Positions 25,027 through 34,955 of a DNA stretch of 51,671 nucleotides are shown here, one piece after another. Under the pieces are notes generated by a model. That model was not told the origin of the DNA and ran no database searches. It worked only from the letters and a program-made list of their open reading frames with translations. The stretch spans positions 1 to 51,671 of the forward strand of contig CALUZM010000009.1 in the NCBI GenBank assembly GCA_944325245.1, in the 5' to 3' direction. Positions within the stretch are counted from its first letter, which is position 1; each line of letters starts with the position of its first letter. The position numbers and the translations under genes were made by a program. The stretch is from an uncultured Massilimicrobiota sp. GTDB taxonomy: Bacteria > Bacillota_I > Bacilli_A > Erysipelotrichales > Coprobacillaceae.

Positions 25027-26775
25027 TTAGCGGACACCGCCTCCTCCACCACCGGAGAAGCCACCTCCGCCGCCTCCAAATGATGATGAACCGCCACCAC
25101 CACTTGCAGCTATAGAAGCTTCATGTGAAGCTTTCATACTATTGTGTGAGAACATATAAACCATATGCATTGTATAGATTGTATCTAGCTGTGATTGTTC
25201 ATTGAAGTTTGGACATAATCTTCCTAATTGTTCCTGAACTTTATCAGCTATCTGTAAAATGGAAGCAAAAATAAGATATTCTTCCCATAACTTGACTTCA
25301 ATGACTTCTTTTTCATCAATTAGACTCATTTCCTCTAAGAAGTTTTTTAAGCCTATAATATGTTCCATTTCTTCTCTAATAGATGCATCATAAGTATCTG
25401 TACTATGAGAGAATCTGATTTTTAAAAATGATGTATATGTTGTTTCTAATGTTAATAAATGCTGCTTTCTTAGCTCATTTTCAACATATTCATCAATGCT
25501 TTCAAACCATTCATCAATTTTTTCGTAATTCTTTTTGCACCATGATTCAAACTCATCTGTTTCTAATAATTGATTTGAACCAGCTGCCTGTTTAAAAAAT
25601 TGGAATAGTTTTTTCTCTAATGGATGTGTAATAGGAATATCTTTATCAAGCTCTACTGAATATCCTTCTTTTTTAAAGAAGAGGAATTGTTTAACTTCTT
25701 CTTTTTGAAATTCAATATAGTTTTCTTTAATCCATCTTAATAGAATAGCAGCTATGAGACCATCACGATCTTGATCGCTAATCAATCCTATTTTTTTAGC
25801 ATAATAATAGAATTGAAATAAATCTTTATGACAAGGAATATCTCTAAACATTGGTGGTTGTCTATTCAATGGAACATGATCATTAAACTGGAATGCAACA
25901 CGTCCCTTTGTATAAGCAACGATTAAAACGATGACAACAACACCAATCAATCCTATAACACCAAAAATAACAGCGATAATCAACGCGGTATTATCTTTGT
26001 ACATAAAAGATTGATAATAATCTCCCTGGTCATAAAATTCTTCTTCATATTCACTGCCATCTATGGCATCTTCCAATATCTTTTCAAAAGATTGATCATT
26101 GGGATGTGCATTAGAAAATGTTTCATTATCAATCTGCATTAATAATTGCATCTTGGCACCTTCTGGTACTGCACTTTGTGTTTCCATAATGACATCACCA
26201 TTATCAAAGTAGACAACACCCTGATATCCAAAGGCCCAGATTTTTGCATTGTTTTTATTGAAATCATGTGATGATGAAAGCGTAATCTTGACATGTTGAG
26301 GCTCTAATTCCATTTCTGAAAAGAAAGCATAGTTAAATCCTTGTGTGTCTTGATATTGTTGAACAAAATTGGCTATATCATATTCAAAGGTGTAAGTTCT
26401 ACGACCATATTCACCAATTCCAAAACAAAGTTCATAACGATCACCATCTTGAATGATTCCACATTTTCCATCTTTGTCTTCTTTATCCCAATCAACATCC
26501 CATTGACCAACATTTTTGTAACGATGACCTTGATCATCTACAACGCTGAAATTCGATATATGAGAATCTCCCATATTATCAAAAACTTTATAAATTTCTG
26601 TTCCCTCATCAATATCTATATCCCAGATTTCCTGTACATGTGCACTTCCATCATTATTTAAAGTCGCCTGAATCGAGATATCCTTTAAATTGGCATCAGC
26701 GCCATAAACACAAATAGATAATGATGGTATAAGAATGAACAATAAAGAAAATATCAGACATATTTTCTTCTTCAT
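25027..26775 (-). CDS. DUF2207 membrane protein with glycine-rich C-terminus
   Basis: 582 residues. Signal peptide (about 1-25), then an extracellular DUF2207 domain (about 30-230; DISIQATLNNDGSAHVQEIWDI-like opening, here given only in part), a membrane helix at about 265-290, a cytoplasmic region, and a tail ending in repeated GGGG blocks with SSSFGG. This tail is typical of LemA-partner proteins. Function unknown; the pair LemA/DUF2207 is conserved across Firmicutes. GAGGTG lies inside the end of lemA and the gap between the genes is one base, so they are one operon. Confidence 0.9.
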   Translation of the reverse strand: MKKKICLIFSLLFILIPSLSICVYGADANLKDISIQATLNNDGSAHVQEIWDIDIDEGTEIYKVFDNMGDSHISNFSVVDDQGHRYKNVGQWDVDWDKEDKDGKCGIIQDGDRYELCFGIGEYGRRTYTFEYDIANFVQQYQDTQGFNYAFFSEMELEPQHVKITLSSSHDFNKNNAKIWAFGYQGVVYFDNGDVIMETQSAVPEGAKMQLLMQIDNETFSNAHPNDQSFEKILEDAIDGSEYEEEFYDQGDYYQSFMYKDNTALIIAVIFGVIGLIGVVVIVLIVAYTKGRVAFQFNDHVPLNRQPPMFRDIPCHKDLFQFYYYAKKIGLISDQDRDGLIAAILLRWIKENYIEFQKEEVKQFLFFKKEGYSVELDKDIPITHPLEKKLFQFFKQAAGSNQLLETDEFESWCKKNYEKIDEWFESIDEYVENELRKQHLLTLETTYTSFLKIRFSHSTDTYDASIREEMEHIIGLKNFLEEMSLIDEKEVIEVKLWEEYLIFASILQIADKVQEQLGRLCPNFNEQSQLDTIYTMHMVYMFSHNSMKASHEASIAASGGGGSSSFGGGGGGFSGGGGGGVR

Positions 26776-26776
26776 A

Positions 26777-27325
26777 TTAAAATTTCACCTCAGGAATGTC
26801 TTTATCATTTTCATTGATTTCAAAATAATCAAATCTTTCAAAATGGAATAGACTAGCAATAAGACTAGAAGGGAACATCTCTAACTTATTTGTATAACTA
26901 TAAACGGAATCATTATAGAATTGTCTAGCAAAACTGATTTTATCTTCCGTTTGTGTCAATTCATTTTGTAAACTGACAAAGTTTGCATTGGCCTTTAAAT
27001 CAGGATAGGCTTCACTGATAGCCATAATTTTATTTAAAGCCTGTGTCAACTCTCCAGCTGCTTCCATCTGTTCACTTGGAATAGAAGCATTCATATATGT
27101 GTTTCTGGCTTCCATGACACTGTCCAAAGTTTCCTTTTCGTGTTTAGCATAACCTTTAACAGTTTCAACTAAATTAGGAATCAAATCAGCACGTCTTTTT
27201 AAGACAACATCAATTTGTGCCCAATTTGTTTTGACTTTATTTTTTTCTCTCACTAAGGCATTATATGAGACAATGACATATAACACTAAAACAATAATGA
27301 GAACACCTACTATTATTAATATCAT
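26777..27325 (-). CDS. lemA: LemA family protein
   Basis: 182 residues. One N-terminal membrane helix (about 1-20) followed by a helical bundle. Family blocks: YNALVREKNKVKTNWAQIDV (about 25-44), RRADLIPNLVETVKGYAKHE (about 49-68), and FYNDSVYSYTNKLEMFPS near 140-157. LemA proteins have an outside-out topology and unknown function, usually paired with DUF2207 or TPM-domain proteins. GGAGG lies eight bases before the ATG. First gene of the two-gene minus-strand operon. Confidence 0.94.
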   Translation of the reverse strand: MILIIVGVLIIVLVLYVIVSYNALVREKNKVKTNWAQIDVVLKRRADLIPNLVETVKGYAKHEKETLDSVMEARNTYMNASIPSEQMEAAGELTQALNKIMAISEAYPDLKANANFVSLQNELTQTEDKISFARQFYNDSVYSYTNKLEMFPSSLIASLFHFERFDYFEINENDKDIPEVKF

Positions 27326-27449
27326 AATCTTTTCCTCCTATATCAACATTATATACTATTCTTCTATGAAAATTGTGAATTTTTTAATAATTATTTGATA
27401 ATGATAAAGATGATCTGATATGAACATATTTCAATTGTTTTGAAAGAAT

Positions 27450-27490
27450 ATAAAAACAAGGAAATAATCAGTTGATATTATTTCCCTGTT
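27450..27490 (-). terminator. Terminator of the MATE gene
   Basis: On the minus strand AAACAGGGAAATAAT (27476-27490) pairs with ATTATTTCCTTGTTT (27454-27468) and is followed by TTAT. The stop codon is in the stem. Confidence 0.75.
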
Positions 27491-28833
27491 TCAGAGATAT
27501 CGATTTTTTTGAATGCCCAGTTTTCTTTTTTGAATCCATAAATAATGCCAATAGTATCTGCTAAGAACCAGCCAATAGGAATAGCCCACCATATGGCCAC
27601 TGTTCCTAAGATTGGCGCAAAGATATATGCTAAAACGACTCTTGTTCCTAAAGATGCAATTGTTAAAACAACAGAAATACCAGGTTTTCCAACACCGCGA
27701 TAATAACCATAAAGTAAAAATAAGCATCCAATACCTACATAGCACATTCCCTCAATTTGTAAATATTCGACACCTTGACGAATGATTTCAACTTCTTCAG
27801 GGTGAATGAAGATCAGCATGAGTGATGGCGCAAAAATATAGACAACAAGAGAAATGAAAATACAGAAAATTCCAGAAATCAAGATAGCTGATTTGAGACC
27901 TTTATGAATACGTTCTGGTAAGTTGGCACCTTGGTTTTGAGCAATAAAAGTAGAAAAGGCATTACCAAAATCCTGTACAGGCATATAAGCAAAAGAATCA
28001 ATCTTAACTGCTGCTGCAAAGGCTGACATGGTGATGACACCAAAGCTGTTGACTAAGCCTTGAATCATCAGGATGCCAAAATTCATGACAGACTGCTGGA
28101 TACATGTTAATAATGAATAATCTTTGATTTTTTTGATGATATCTTTATCAAAACGACAATGTTCTGGTTGTGGTAAAAGATCTTTTTGTTTGATAAAAAC
28201 ATAAATCATGATACCAAAACCACTCATCGCCTGAGCAATAATCGTTGCCAGTGCAGCACCACTGACTCCCATATGAAATGCGACAATCAAATAAATATCT
28301 AAAAACACATTCACAACTGTTGCGACAGCTAAAAAATAGAGTGGGACTTTAGAGTTTCCTAGAGCGCGAAGTAATGAGGCAAAATAGTTATATAAAAATG
28401 TAAAAAAGAATCCAATAAAGATAATAAATAAGTAATCATAACTTTGCTGATAGATATCCTGAGGGATATTCATAAAATGTAAAATGGGATGAATACAGAC
28501 AAGACATAAAATTTCTAAGACAATCGCAAAAATCATAATACCAATAAAGGAAACAAAGAAAGATGTTTTCATTTTATCAATCTGATGTCCACCATAATAC
28601 ATGGAAAATAAAATGCCACTTCCCATACATAAACCTAAAATAATAGATGTTAAAAATGTCATTAAGGTAAAAGAAGAACCGACCGCTGCTAAGGCATTGG
28701 AACCTAAGAATTGTCCGACGATCAGTGTATCAGCCACATTATAAAATTGTTGGAGCATATTACCTATAATCATAGGTAATGCAAAGAAAATCAGGGATTT
28801 TGTGATAGACCCCTGGGTTAATTGATGATCCAT
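27478..28833 (-). CDS. MATE family efflux transporter
   Basis: 451 residues, about 12 membrane helices. N-terminal half has the DinF/NorM-type block IFFALPMIIGNMLQQFYNVAD (shown only in part: LPMIIGNMLQQFYN), TLIVGQFLGSNALAAVG and the FxxxL-type GMGSGILFSMYYGG region (here GSGILFSMYYGG); the C-terminal half repeats the fold. Na+- or H+-driven export of cationic compounds is the family role; substrate not predictable. The ATG at 28833 is preferred because GGAGG lies about seven bases upstream; the frame continues to 28881 but that extension includes the ribosome site. Confidence 0.93.
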   Translation of the reverse strand: MDHQLTQGSITKSLIFFALPMIIGNMLQQFYNVADTLIVGQFLGSNALAAVGSSFTLMTFLTSIILGLCMGSGILFSMYYGGHQIDKMKTSFFVSFIGIMIFAIVLEILCLVCIHPILHFMNIPQDIYQQSYDYLFIIFIGFFFTFLYNYFASLLRALGNSKVPLYFLAVATVVNVFLDIYLIVAFHMGVSGAALATIIAQAMSGFGIMIYVFIKQKDLLPQPEHCRFDKDIIKKIKDYSLLTCIQQSVMNFGILMIQGLVNSFGVITMSAFAAAVKIDSFAYMPVQDFGNAFSTFIAQNQGANLPERIHKGLKSAILISGIFCIFISLVVYIFAPSLMLIFIHPEEVEIIRQGVEYLQIEGMCYVGIGCLFLLYGYYRGVGKPGISVVLTIASLGTRVVLAYIFAPILGTVAIWWAIPIGWFLADTIGIIYGFKKENWAFKKIDISETGK

Positions 28834-28962
28834 AAAAATTCCTCCTTTTTCTATGATAGGAAGAAAAGAGTGTATTGTCAATATAAGAGCAGATATTCAA
28901 CATAATTGAAAAAGACACTCATATAATAAAGATAAGAAAAAATGAAATTAAGGAGGTCAAAA

Positions 28963-29229
28963 ATGTTGAATGTTTATTATATGAATCATCGTTTACAACA
29001 AATTACAATGCAAACTTTCCAGCGCATCTGTCAAAAGAATCAGATTATCATGCAGGAAGGTGACTTGAAAATTATTTTGCATATTATTAAAGATAATCCT
29101 TATCCATTATTTGATAACGAATTTGTGCCTGTTTTACTTAATGAGATTTCTCGAAGAACCAGTAAGGAAGTGTGTAATCAGTTTAAACCTATTTTAGAGA
29201 ATAACTGTCTGATTCAGGAAATTGTCTAG
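28963..29229 (+). CDS. Small DUF2624-like protein
   Basis: 88 residues, soluble and helical. The pattern of an N-terminal helix, then IIKDNPYPLFDNEFVPVLLNEISRR-like helices (partial view: YPLFDNEFVPVLLNEISRRT) resembles the YqfT/DUF2624 family of Bacillus, function unknown. AAGGAGG immediately before 28963 fixes the start; the frame opens further upstream but includes that site. Its own terminator follows, so it is monocistronic. Family call is tentative. Confidence 0.7.
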   Translation: MLNVYYMNHRLQQITMQTFQRICQKNQIIMQEGDLKIILHIIKDNPYPLFDNEFVPVLLNEISRRTSKEVCNQFKPILENNCLIQEIV

Positions 29230-29256
29230 ACCATTGAAAAATGGTCTTATTTTTAT
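29229..29256 (+). terminator. Terminator after the DUF2624-like gene
   Basis: GACCATT, loop GAAA, AATGGTC, then TTATTTTTATT; starts at the last base of the stop codon. Confidence 0.85.
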
Positions 29257-29315
29257 TGTGGTGAAGAAAGGAAAATGATAGAATGTCTCTAGTGTGATTG
29301 AGGAGAGTGAAAATT

Positions 29316-30296
29316 GTGAAAACGATAGCTATAGTTGCAACGGGAGGAACGATAGCAGGAACAGGACAGACTGGAAAAGCTGTGTCCTATCATGCTGGGG
29401 AGATTGATGTCAAAGACATTATTCGTTCTATTCCAATGCTTCAGGAAATTGCTCATATTCGAGAATATCAGCTGATGAATATTGACAGCAATGAAATGTC
29501 ACCACAGCGATGGCTGGTTTTATCTAATTATATAAATCAGATTTTACAGGATGATGAAATTGATGGTGTTGTTGTGACCCATGGAACAGATACTTTAGAC
29601 GAAACAGCTTATTTTTTAAATTTAACATTACATACAAGTAAACCTGTGGTCATGACGGGGGCTATGCGTCCTGCCACAGCAACCAGTGCTGATGGACCTT
29701 ATAATTTGTATCAGGCAGTCTGTCTGGCTGCACATGATGATGCTGTTGGACAAGGGGTTATGTGTCTGTTTTCAAGTACCATCTATTCTGGACGAGATAT
29801 TCAGAAGGTCAATAATTTTAAAATTGATGCTTTTGAGCAGAAATCATTTGGATGCTTAGGATATATGCAAGATCATGAAGTCTATTTCTTTTCTAAAACA
29901 TTTAAAATCCATACGATTAATTCTTTGTTTTCCAAACAGACGTTATATGATTTACCAGCTGTAGGTATTGCTTATTTTTATGCGGGAGCCAGCTGTGAAA
30001 TTCTTTATGCACTTGCTCAAAATCATCAGGGTATTATTCTGACGGGGTCAGGGAGTGGTAATTATAGTCAGGAATGGTTACAAACGATTGAAGATTTAAC
30101 AAAACAAGGTATTGTCTTTGTCAGATGTTCTCGTGTTGCACAGGGTATTGTTTTTGATGATGATATTTTTGATCCCCATCATTGTTGTATACCAGGAAAT
30201 ACTTTAACACCACAAAAAGCGAGAGTTTTATTAATGTTGGCTTTAGAATATACACATGATCATCAGAAGTTGAGGGAAATTTTTAATGAGTACTAA
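29316..30296 (+). CDS. L-asparaginase (type II-like)
   Basis: 326 residues; hydrolyses asparagine to aspartate and ammonia. Both active-site threonine motifs are present: ATGGTIAGTG at about residues 8-17 and VVVTHGTDTLDETAYFL at about 84-100, plus AMRPATATSADGP at about 117-129. No signal peptide is evident, so the enzyme is probably cytoplasmic although the sequence resembles the high-affinity type. The GTG at 29316 is preferred (GAGGAG at 29300-29305 upstream); earlier TTG/GTG codons overlap that site. The 3' end overlaps the DMT transporter by 11 bases. Confidence 0.92.
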   Translation: MKTIAIVATGGTIAGTGQTGKAVSYHAGEIDVKDIIRSIPMLQEIAHIREYQLMNIDSNEMSPQRWLVLSNYINQILQDDEIDGVVVTHGTDTLDETAYFLNLTLHTSKPVVMTGAMRPATATSADGPYNLYQAVCLAAHDDAVGQGVMCLFSSTIYSGRDIQKVNNFKIDAFEQKSFGCLGYMQDHEVYFFSKTFKIHTINSLFSKQTLYDLPAVGIAYFYAGASCEILYALAQNHQGIILTGSGSGNYSQEWLQTIEDLTKQGIVFVRCSRVAQGIVFDDDIFDPHHCCIPGNTLTPQKARVLLMLALEYTHDHQKLREIFNEY

Positions 30297-31161
30297 ACAA
30301 AGAGGGATGATCTTTACAGTTATTGCGACTGTTATTTTTGGTATTACGCCAGCTATTGGAAAACTGACTTATGCGATGGGTAATAATGGAATTCAATTGG
30401 CTTTTTTAAGACATCTATTTGTTTTGCCTTTATTTCTGTTTATTGTTCTTTATCAGGGAAAGTCTTTAAAACTGACACGTATACAAATGAAAGATGTTTT
30501 TAAAGTTGGCTTCTTTGGGAATACGTTAACGATTGTGATGTTATATTCTTCCTATGAATATATCGGTGTTGGCAGTGCGACAGTTTTACATTTTTTATAT
30601 CCGCTTTTTGTCTGTTTGATGAATTTTTTGTTATATCAACAAAAATTAAATCGTCAACAGATTTTATGTCTGATTTTAGCTATTGTAGGTATAACGTTTT
30701 TTATTGATGCATCTGCTTCATCATTAACGGGAATTGTTCTGGCAGTGCTGTCAGGTGTCTTTTTTGCCTATTATATGGTAGGTATGGATCATTCTTCTAT
30801 CCGCTATATCAGTCCTTATGTTTTTAATTTTTATTTGGTTTTGATGAATAGTATTGTTATTTTTCTTTTGGCAGCAATCATGGGAAGACTTTCTGTGATG
30901 AGTGCTGGAGGTTATCTGTTATCAGCTATTGTCGCTGTGTTGACATCTTTGATTGGTGTTATTTTACTACAAAAGGGGATTTATTGTCTAGGTGCTTCTC
31001 TCACGGCCATTTTATCAACTTTAGAGCCTATCACAAGTCTGATATTTGGTGTCATCTGGTTAGGAGAAAGTTTAACTCTTTATAAAATAATTGGGAGTTT
31101 ACTGGTCTTGTTATCAACATTTATTTTAGTGAAAAGTCAAAATCAAGAAGGAGATGGTTAA
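30286..31161 (+). CDS. DMT superfamily (EamA) transporter
   Basis: 291 residues, ten hydrophobic helices in two EamA repeats (about 5-140 and 150-288). The typical end of an EamA repeat, LSTLEPITSLIFGVIWLGE, is seen near residues 240-260. Export of amino acids or metabolites is the usual role; substrate unknown. Translationally coupled to the asparaginase gene, and followed directly by the kinase-like gene with no gap. Confidence 0.9.
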   Translation: MSTKQRGMIFTVIATVIFGITPAIGKLTYAMGNNGIQLAFLRHLFVLPLFLFIVLYQGKSLKLTRIQMKDVFKVGFFGNTLTIVMLYSSYEYIGVGSATVLHFLYPLFVCLMNFLLYQQKLNRQQILCLILAIVGITFFIDASASSLTGIVLAVLSGVFFAYYMVGMDHSSIRYISPYVFNFYLVLMNSIVIFLLAAIMGRLSVMSAGGYLLSAIVAVLTSLIGVILLQKGIYCLGASLTAILSTLEPITSLIFGVIWLGESLTLYKIIGSLLVLLSTFILVKSQNQEGDG

Positions 31162-31716
31162 ATGGAACGTGATGAATGGATTGAAAAACTAAGTCAAAAG
31201 TCTTCATTTCTTTTGGCTATTGATGGCATGTGTGGAAGTGGTAAGAGTACCCTGGCTTTAACTTTGCATCAAAAGCTGGGTGGACATCTTTTTCATATGG
31301 ATGACTTCTTTTTACCACCAGAATTACGTACGCCTCAGAGATTGTCTGAGCCTGGAGGTAATGTTCATTATGAACGCTTTTTAGAAACAGTTTTAAAACC
31401 TTTAGTTTCTCAGCAAACAGTTCACTATCAACGTTTTGATTGTCAGACAATGACACTTCAAAAGGCTATTGACATACCTTATCATCCTTTTAATATTATT
31501 GAAGGCAGTTATGCTCTGCATCCTGCTTTACAGGAGTATTATAGTGATGTGATTGTCTTAAAAATATCACCATCACTACAAAAAGAACGCTTAATGAAAC
31601 GTAATCCTGAAAAGATAGATGATTTTTTGGGGCGATGGATTCCAATGGAAAATCAATATTTTGAAGCTTTTGATATTTTTGAAAAATATCCTGTTTATGA
31701 AATCGAACATATCTGA
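31162..31716 (+). CDS. P-loop kinase, uridine kinase-like
   Basis: 184 residues. Walker A GMCGSGKST (about residues 22-30), then HMDDFF (about 46-51) matching the substrate-binding aspartates of the uridine kinase/phosphoribulokinase group, and RLMKRNPEK as a lid-type arginine region. Short relative to uridine kinase (about 210), with the typical nucleoside-binding core partly divergent, so the true substrate is uncertain. AAGGAG lies just before; start follows the previous stop with no gap. Confidence 0.85.
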   Translation: MERDEWIEKLSQKSSFLLAIDGMCGSGKSTLALTLHQKLGGHLFHMDDFFLPPELRTPQRLSEPGGNVHYERFLETVLKPLVSQQTVHYQRFDCQTMTLQKAIDIPYHPFNIIEGSYALHPALQEYYSDVIVLKISPSLQKERLMKRNPEKIDDFLGRWIPMENQYFEAFDIFEKYPVYEIEHI

Positions 31717-31748
31717 TGAAATCATTCATATAATATATGGGTGATAGA

Positions 31749-32165
31749 ATGATTTTAACAGAAGAAGAAGTGCAGATAGCGCTAGAGTTTGTTTTACTAC
31801 CTGTTTTAAGAAAATATGATGTTTCAGTTGAAGAAGTTCATTTAAAAATTGCTCAAAATAAAATTGTGCTGGCATCAGTGCTCAATTATAATCAATATCA
31901 TGTTGATTTATCATGTCAGTTTCAGCTTCAATATATGAATCGTACTTTGATTGTTGAACATCTTGAAGGAAAAGTAGAATATTTATTTTTACAATTTCCA
32001 ATCATGAGTTTTTTAAAATCTTTCATTAAAGATTCTCATGTTCAATGGGGACAGGATCAAATTAAATACGCTATTGATTTACCGATTTCGCATTTTGATA
32101 TAAAAGAAGGCTATCTTGAAGTGAATATGAAAAAAAACAATCAAGGATCATCAATTCATCCTTGA
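31749..32165 (+). CDS. Uncharacterised protein, beta-rich
   Basis: 138 residues, not recognised. An N-terminal helix ([20 protein letters not shown]) is followed by alternating strands and a pattern near the end ([19 protein letters not shown]) reminiscent of lipid-binding tubular or LmeA/DUF2993-like proteins, but that is only a pattern resemblance. No signal peptide. The ATG at 31749 has GGGTGAT in front; the earlier ATG at 31737 has no site. Last gene of the asparaginase run; its end overlaps the convergent clpP end by ten bases. Confidence 0.65.
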   Translation: MILTEEEVQIALEFVLLPVLRKYDVSVEEVHLKIAQNKIVLASVLNYNQYHVDLSCQFQLQYMNRTLIVEHLEGKVEYLFLQFPIMSFLKSFIKDSHVQWGQDQIKYAIDLPISHFDIKEGYLEVNMKKNNQGSSIHP

Positions 32166-32175
32166 TTGTTTTTTA
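32133..32175. terminator. Bidirectional terminator between the asparaginase run and clpP
   Basis: AAAAACAATCAAGGAT (32133-32148), nine-base loop, ATCCTTGATTGTTTTT (32158-32173): a 16-base perfect stem that contains the ends of both convergent genes. Confidence 0.9.
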
Positions 32176-32743
32176 AAACTTCATCAATCAGACCGTAATT
32201 TAGAGCATCATAGGCACTCATAAAATAATCACGATCAGTATCCTTCTTAATCTTTCTTAAGGGCTGATCTGTCATATGGGATAAAAGACGGTTGAGTTTT
32301 TCTTTTTGTTTGAGAATATGACGACTCGAAATTTCAATGTCACTGGCTTGCCCCTGTATCCCGCCTAAAGGCTGATGAATCATGATTTCACTATTTTCCA
32401 GTGCATATCGTTTTCCTTTTTGACCGGCAGCCAATAAAAAAGCGCCCATGCTGGCAGAAAGCCCAATGCTGATGGTAGAAACATCGCATTTGACAAAATT
32501 CATGGTATCAAAAATGGCAAGGCCAGCAGAAACACTGCCTCCAGGAGAGTTGATGTACATATCAATATCAGCATGTGCATCTAGTGATTCTAAATATAAT
32601 AGCTGACTGACTATGGAACTGGCCATTTCATCATTGATCTCTCCACATAGCATAATGATACGATCTTCCAACAGTCTGGAAAAAATATCATAGGCATATT
32701 CTTTTGAATTTCTTTTTAAAATGACAGTGGGTATAAAATGCAT
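32156..32743 (-). CDS. clpP: ATP-dependent Clp protease proteolytic subunit
   Basis: 195 residues, normal ClpP length. Catalytic triad at canonical positions: Ser98 in SASMGAF, His123 in MIHQPLGG, Asp172 in [10 protein letters not shown]. The Gly-rich oxyanion loop [15 protein letters not shown] is intact. Degrades unfolded or tagged proteins with ClpX/ClpC ATPases, none of which is nearby. The ATG at 32743 follows GGAGG; the longer frame (to 32764) includes the ribosome site. No CtsR-type AGTCAAA repeats are visible upstream. The N-terminus ([16 protein letters not shown]) is somewhat unusual for ClpP. Confidence 0.94.
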   Translation of the reverse strand: MHFIPTVILKRNSKEYAYDIFSRLLEDRIIMLCGEINDEMASSIVSQLLYLESLDAHADIDMYINSPGGSVSAGLAIFDTMNFVKCDVSTISIGLSASMGAFLLAAGQKGKRYALENSEIMIHQPLGGIQGQASDIEISSRHILKQKEKLNRLLSHMTDQPLRKIKKDTDRDYFMSAYDALNYGLIDEVLKNNQG

Positions 32744-32896
32744 AAAGTTACCTCCATAATTCATTATAGAGAGATTTCAAAGAAATATTCACTGAAAAAA
32801 ATTTTTGATTTATGTTAATAAATGGTTAAGAATTCCAGAAATAAGAAATGTAATCTCTTCCATGTGAAAAAATTTATATAAACGGCTTAACTTTTA

Positions 32897-32925
32897 TTGA
32901 TTTATTTGAGTTTGTGGACTATAAT
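32897..32925 (+). promoter_or_regulatory. gap promoter
   Basis: -35 TTGATT (32897-32902), 17-base spacer, -10 TATAAT (32920-32925), 38 bases before the start codon; AAGGAGG at 32945-32951. Confidence 0.75.
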
Positions 32926-32962
32926 ATAGACATAAATTATTAGTAAGGAGGATGTCATAAAA

Positions 32963-33979
32963 ATGGCAGTAAAAGTAGCAATTAACGGTTTTGGACGTAT
33001 TGGACGTCTAGCATTTAGACAAATGTTTGGAGCTGAAGGATATGAAGTTGTTGCAATCAACGACTTAACAGATCCTAAAATGTTAGCACACTTATTAAAA
33101 TATGATTCAGCTCAAGGTAAATATGCTTTAGCTGATACAGTAGAAGCTAAAGAATCTTCAATCGTAGTAGATGGAAAAGAAATCGAAATCTACAAAGAAG
33201 CAGATGCTTCTAAATTACCTTGGGGAGAATTAGGAGTAGATGTAGTCTTAGAATGTACAGGTTTCTATACTTCTAAAGCAAAATCTCAAGCTCATATTGA
33301 TGCAGGAGCTAAAAAAGTTGTTATTTCTGCACCAGCTGGAAATGATTTACCAACTGTTGTATTCGGAGTAAACGAAGGAACATTATCTGCTGATGATACA
33401 ATCATTTCAGCTGCATCTTGTACAACTAACTGTTTAGCACCTATGGCTAATGCATTAAACAAATTAGCACCAATCAAATCTGGTATCATGTTAACAGTAC
33501 ATGCTTATACTGGTGACCAAATGGTATTAGATGGACCTCATAGAAAAGGTGACTTAAGAAGAGCACGTGCTGCTGCAGTAAATATCGTGCCTAACTCAAC
33601 TGGAGCTGCTAAAGCTATCGGTTTAGTTATCCCTGAATTAAATGGAAAATTAATCGGTTCTGCTCAACGTGTACCTGTTCCTACAGGATCTACAACTATC
33701 TTAACTTCAGTTGTTGAAGGTGAAGTTACTGTAGAACAAGTTAACGCAGCTATGAAAGCAGCTGTAACTCCATCATTTGGATACACTGAAGAACAATTAG
33801 TATCTTCAGATATTATCGGAATGACTTATGGTTCATTATTTGATGCAACTCAAACTATGGTTAAAGCATTAGATAACGGAACTACTGAAGTTCAAACTGT
33901 TGCTTGGTATGACAACGAAAATTCTTATACTTCTAACATGGTTAGAACTATTAAATATTTCGCTGAATTAACTAAATAA
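32963..33979 (+). CDS. gap: Glyceraldehyde-3-phosphate dehydrogenase, NAD-dependent glycolytic type
   Basis: 338 residues. Oxidises glyceraldehyde 3-phosphate with NAD and phosphate in glycolysis. Rossmann motif INGFGRIGR (about 7-15), Asp in AINDLTD that favours NAD, active Cys at about 153 in [12 protein letters not shown], and the C-terminal WYDNENSYT. Codon use is visibly tighter than in neighbours (almost only TTA for Leu, AAC and ATC frequent), as expected for a very highly expressed gene. Monocistronic: own promoter and terminator, with no pgk or tpi alongside. Confidence 0.98.
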   Translation: MAVKVAINGFGRIGRLAFRQMFGAEGYEVVAINDLTDPKMLAHLLKYDSAQGKYALADTVEAKESSIVVDGKEIEIYKEADASKLPWGELGVDVVLECTGFYTSKAKSQAHIDAGAKKVVISAPAGNDLPTVVFGVNEGTLSADDTIISAASCTTNCLAPMANALNKLAPIKSGIMLTVHAYTGDQMVLDGPHRKGDLRRARAAAVNIVPNSTGAAKAIGLVIPELNGKLIGSAQRVPVPTGSTTILTSVVEGEVTVEQVNAAMKAAVTPSFGYTEEQLVSSDIIGMTYGSLFDATQTMVKALDNGTTEVQTVAWYDNENSYTSNMVRTIKYFAELTK

Positions 33980-33994
33980 TTTAGAAAAGAGTCT

Positions 33995-34026
33995 CTGGGA
34001 ATACATTGTATTCCCGGCTTTTTTTA
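33995..34026 (+). terminator. gap terminator
   Basis: GGGAATAC (33997-34004), loop ATT... , GTATTCCC (34008-34015), then GGCTTTTTTTAT. Confidence 0.85.
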
Positions 34027-34132
34027 TGCTTTAAAATTCATTTTTGTGGTTTTATGAGGTTTTTTATCATATTTTTTGAAAGATGGAAAGATATATAGTA
34101 AGATAGGGCATAAAGAAAAGAGGTGTGATAAA

Positions 34133-34912
34133 ATGAATACATCTGTTTGGATTGGAATTTTGATTCCTTTTTTAGGAACAATGTTAGGTTCAGCCTGTGT
34201 TTTCTTTATGCGTCAAAAAATGGATGGACGTGTCCAGAAAATATTATTGGGGTTTGCATCAGGAGTGATGATTGCGGCTTCAGTCTGGTCACTTTTGATT
34301 CCTGCAATAGATATGTCTGAAAATTTAGGGAAATTATCATTTATGCCAGCAGCAGTTGGATTTTTATTAGGAATTTTCTTTCTTTTGTTTTTAGATCGTA
34401 CAATTCCTCATATGCATCTTGATCATCAAGTTGAGGGAAGAAAATCACATTTACAGCGTACGACAATGTTAATTTTAGCAGTCACAATGCATAACTTTCC
34501 TGAGGGAATGGCTGTAGGTGTTGTGTTTGCTGGAGCATTGATGGGAAATACGGATGTTTCATTGGCTGGAGCAGTCGCTTTGTCTTTAGGAATTGCAATT
34601 CAAAATTTTCCTGAAGGGGCGATTATTTCAATGCCACTCAAAAGTGAAGGTGTTTCCAAGACAAAAGCCTTTATGTATGGAACATTATCAGGAATTGTTG
34701 AACCTATCGGAGCCTTGCTGACATTGTTATTATCTCAGTTTATGATTCCCCTTTTGCCATATCTGTTATCTTTTGCGGCAGGAGCTATGGCTTATGTTGT
34801 GGTGGAAGAATTGATTCCTGAAGGATCTCAGGGTGATCATACAAATATTGCCACAATTGGTTTTGCGATTGGTTTTGTATTAATGATGATTTTAGATGTA
34901 GCATTAGGCTAA
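34133..34912 (+). CDS. ZIP family metal transporter
   Basis: 259 residues, eight predicted membrane helices. The metal path motifs of ZIP proteins are present: MHNFPEGMAVG at about residues 119-129 and IQNFPEGAIIS at about 155-165, with Glu-Glu in VVEELIPEG near 225-233 and a His-rich loop (HMHLDHQ) between helices 3 and 4. Imports Zn2+, Mn2+ or Fe2+ in the family. The ATG at 34133 is preferred, with GAGGTG upstream; the frame opens earlier at 34076. Just 43 bases ahead of a DtxR-type regulator, its probable controller. Confidence 0.92.
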   Translation: MNTSVWIGILIPFLGTMLGSACVFFMRQKMDGRVQKILLGFASGVMIAASVWSLLIPAIDMSENLGKLSFMPAAVGFLLGIFFLLFLDRTIPHMHLDHQVEGRKSHLQRTTMLILAVTMHNFPEGMAVGVVFAGALMGNTDVSLAGAVALSLGIAIQNFPEGAIISMPLKSEGVSKTKAFMYGTLSGIVEPIGALLTLLLSQFMIPLLPYLLSFAAGAMAYVVVEELIPEGSQGDHTNIATIGFAIGFVLMMILDVALG

Positions 34913-34955
34913 TAAAATGTGATATAATGATATTAATTGATATGAGGTGACAAAA

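Noticed and set aside
27491-27745. Second minus-strand open frame within the MATE gene
   Set aside because: Alternate frame of a clear membrane transporter; no ribosome site.
33292-33489. Minus-strand open frame within gap
   Set aside because: Shadow of the highly biased codons of gap; no start signals.
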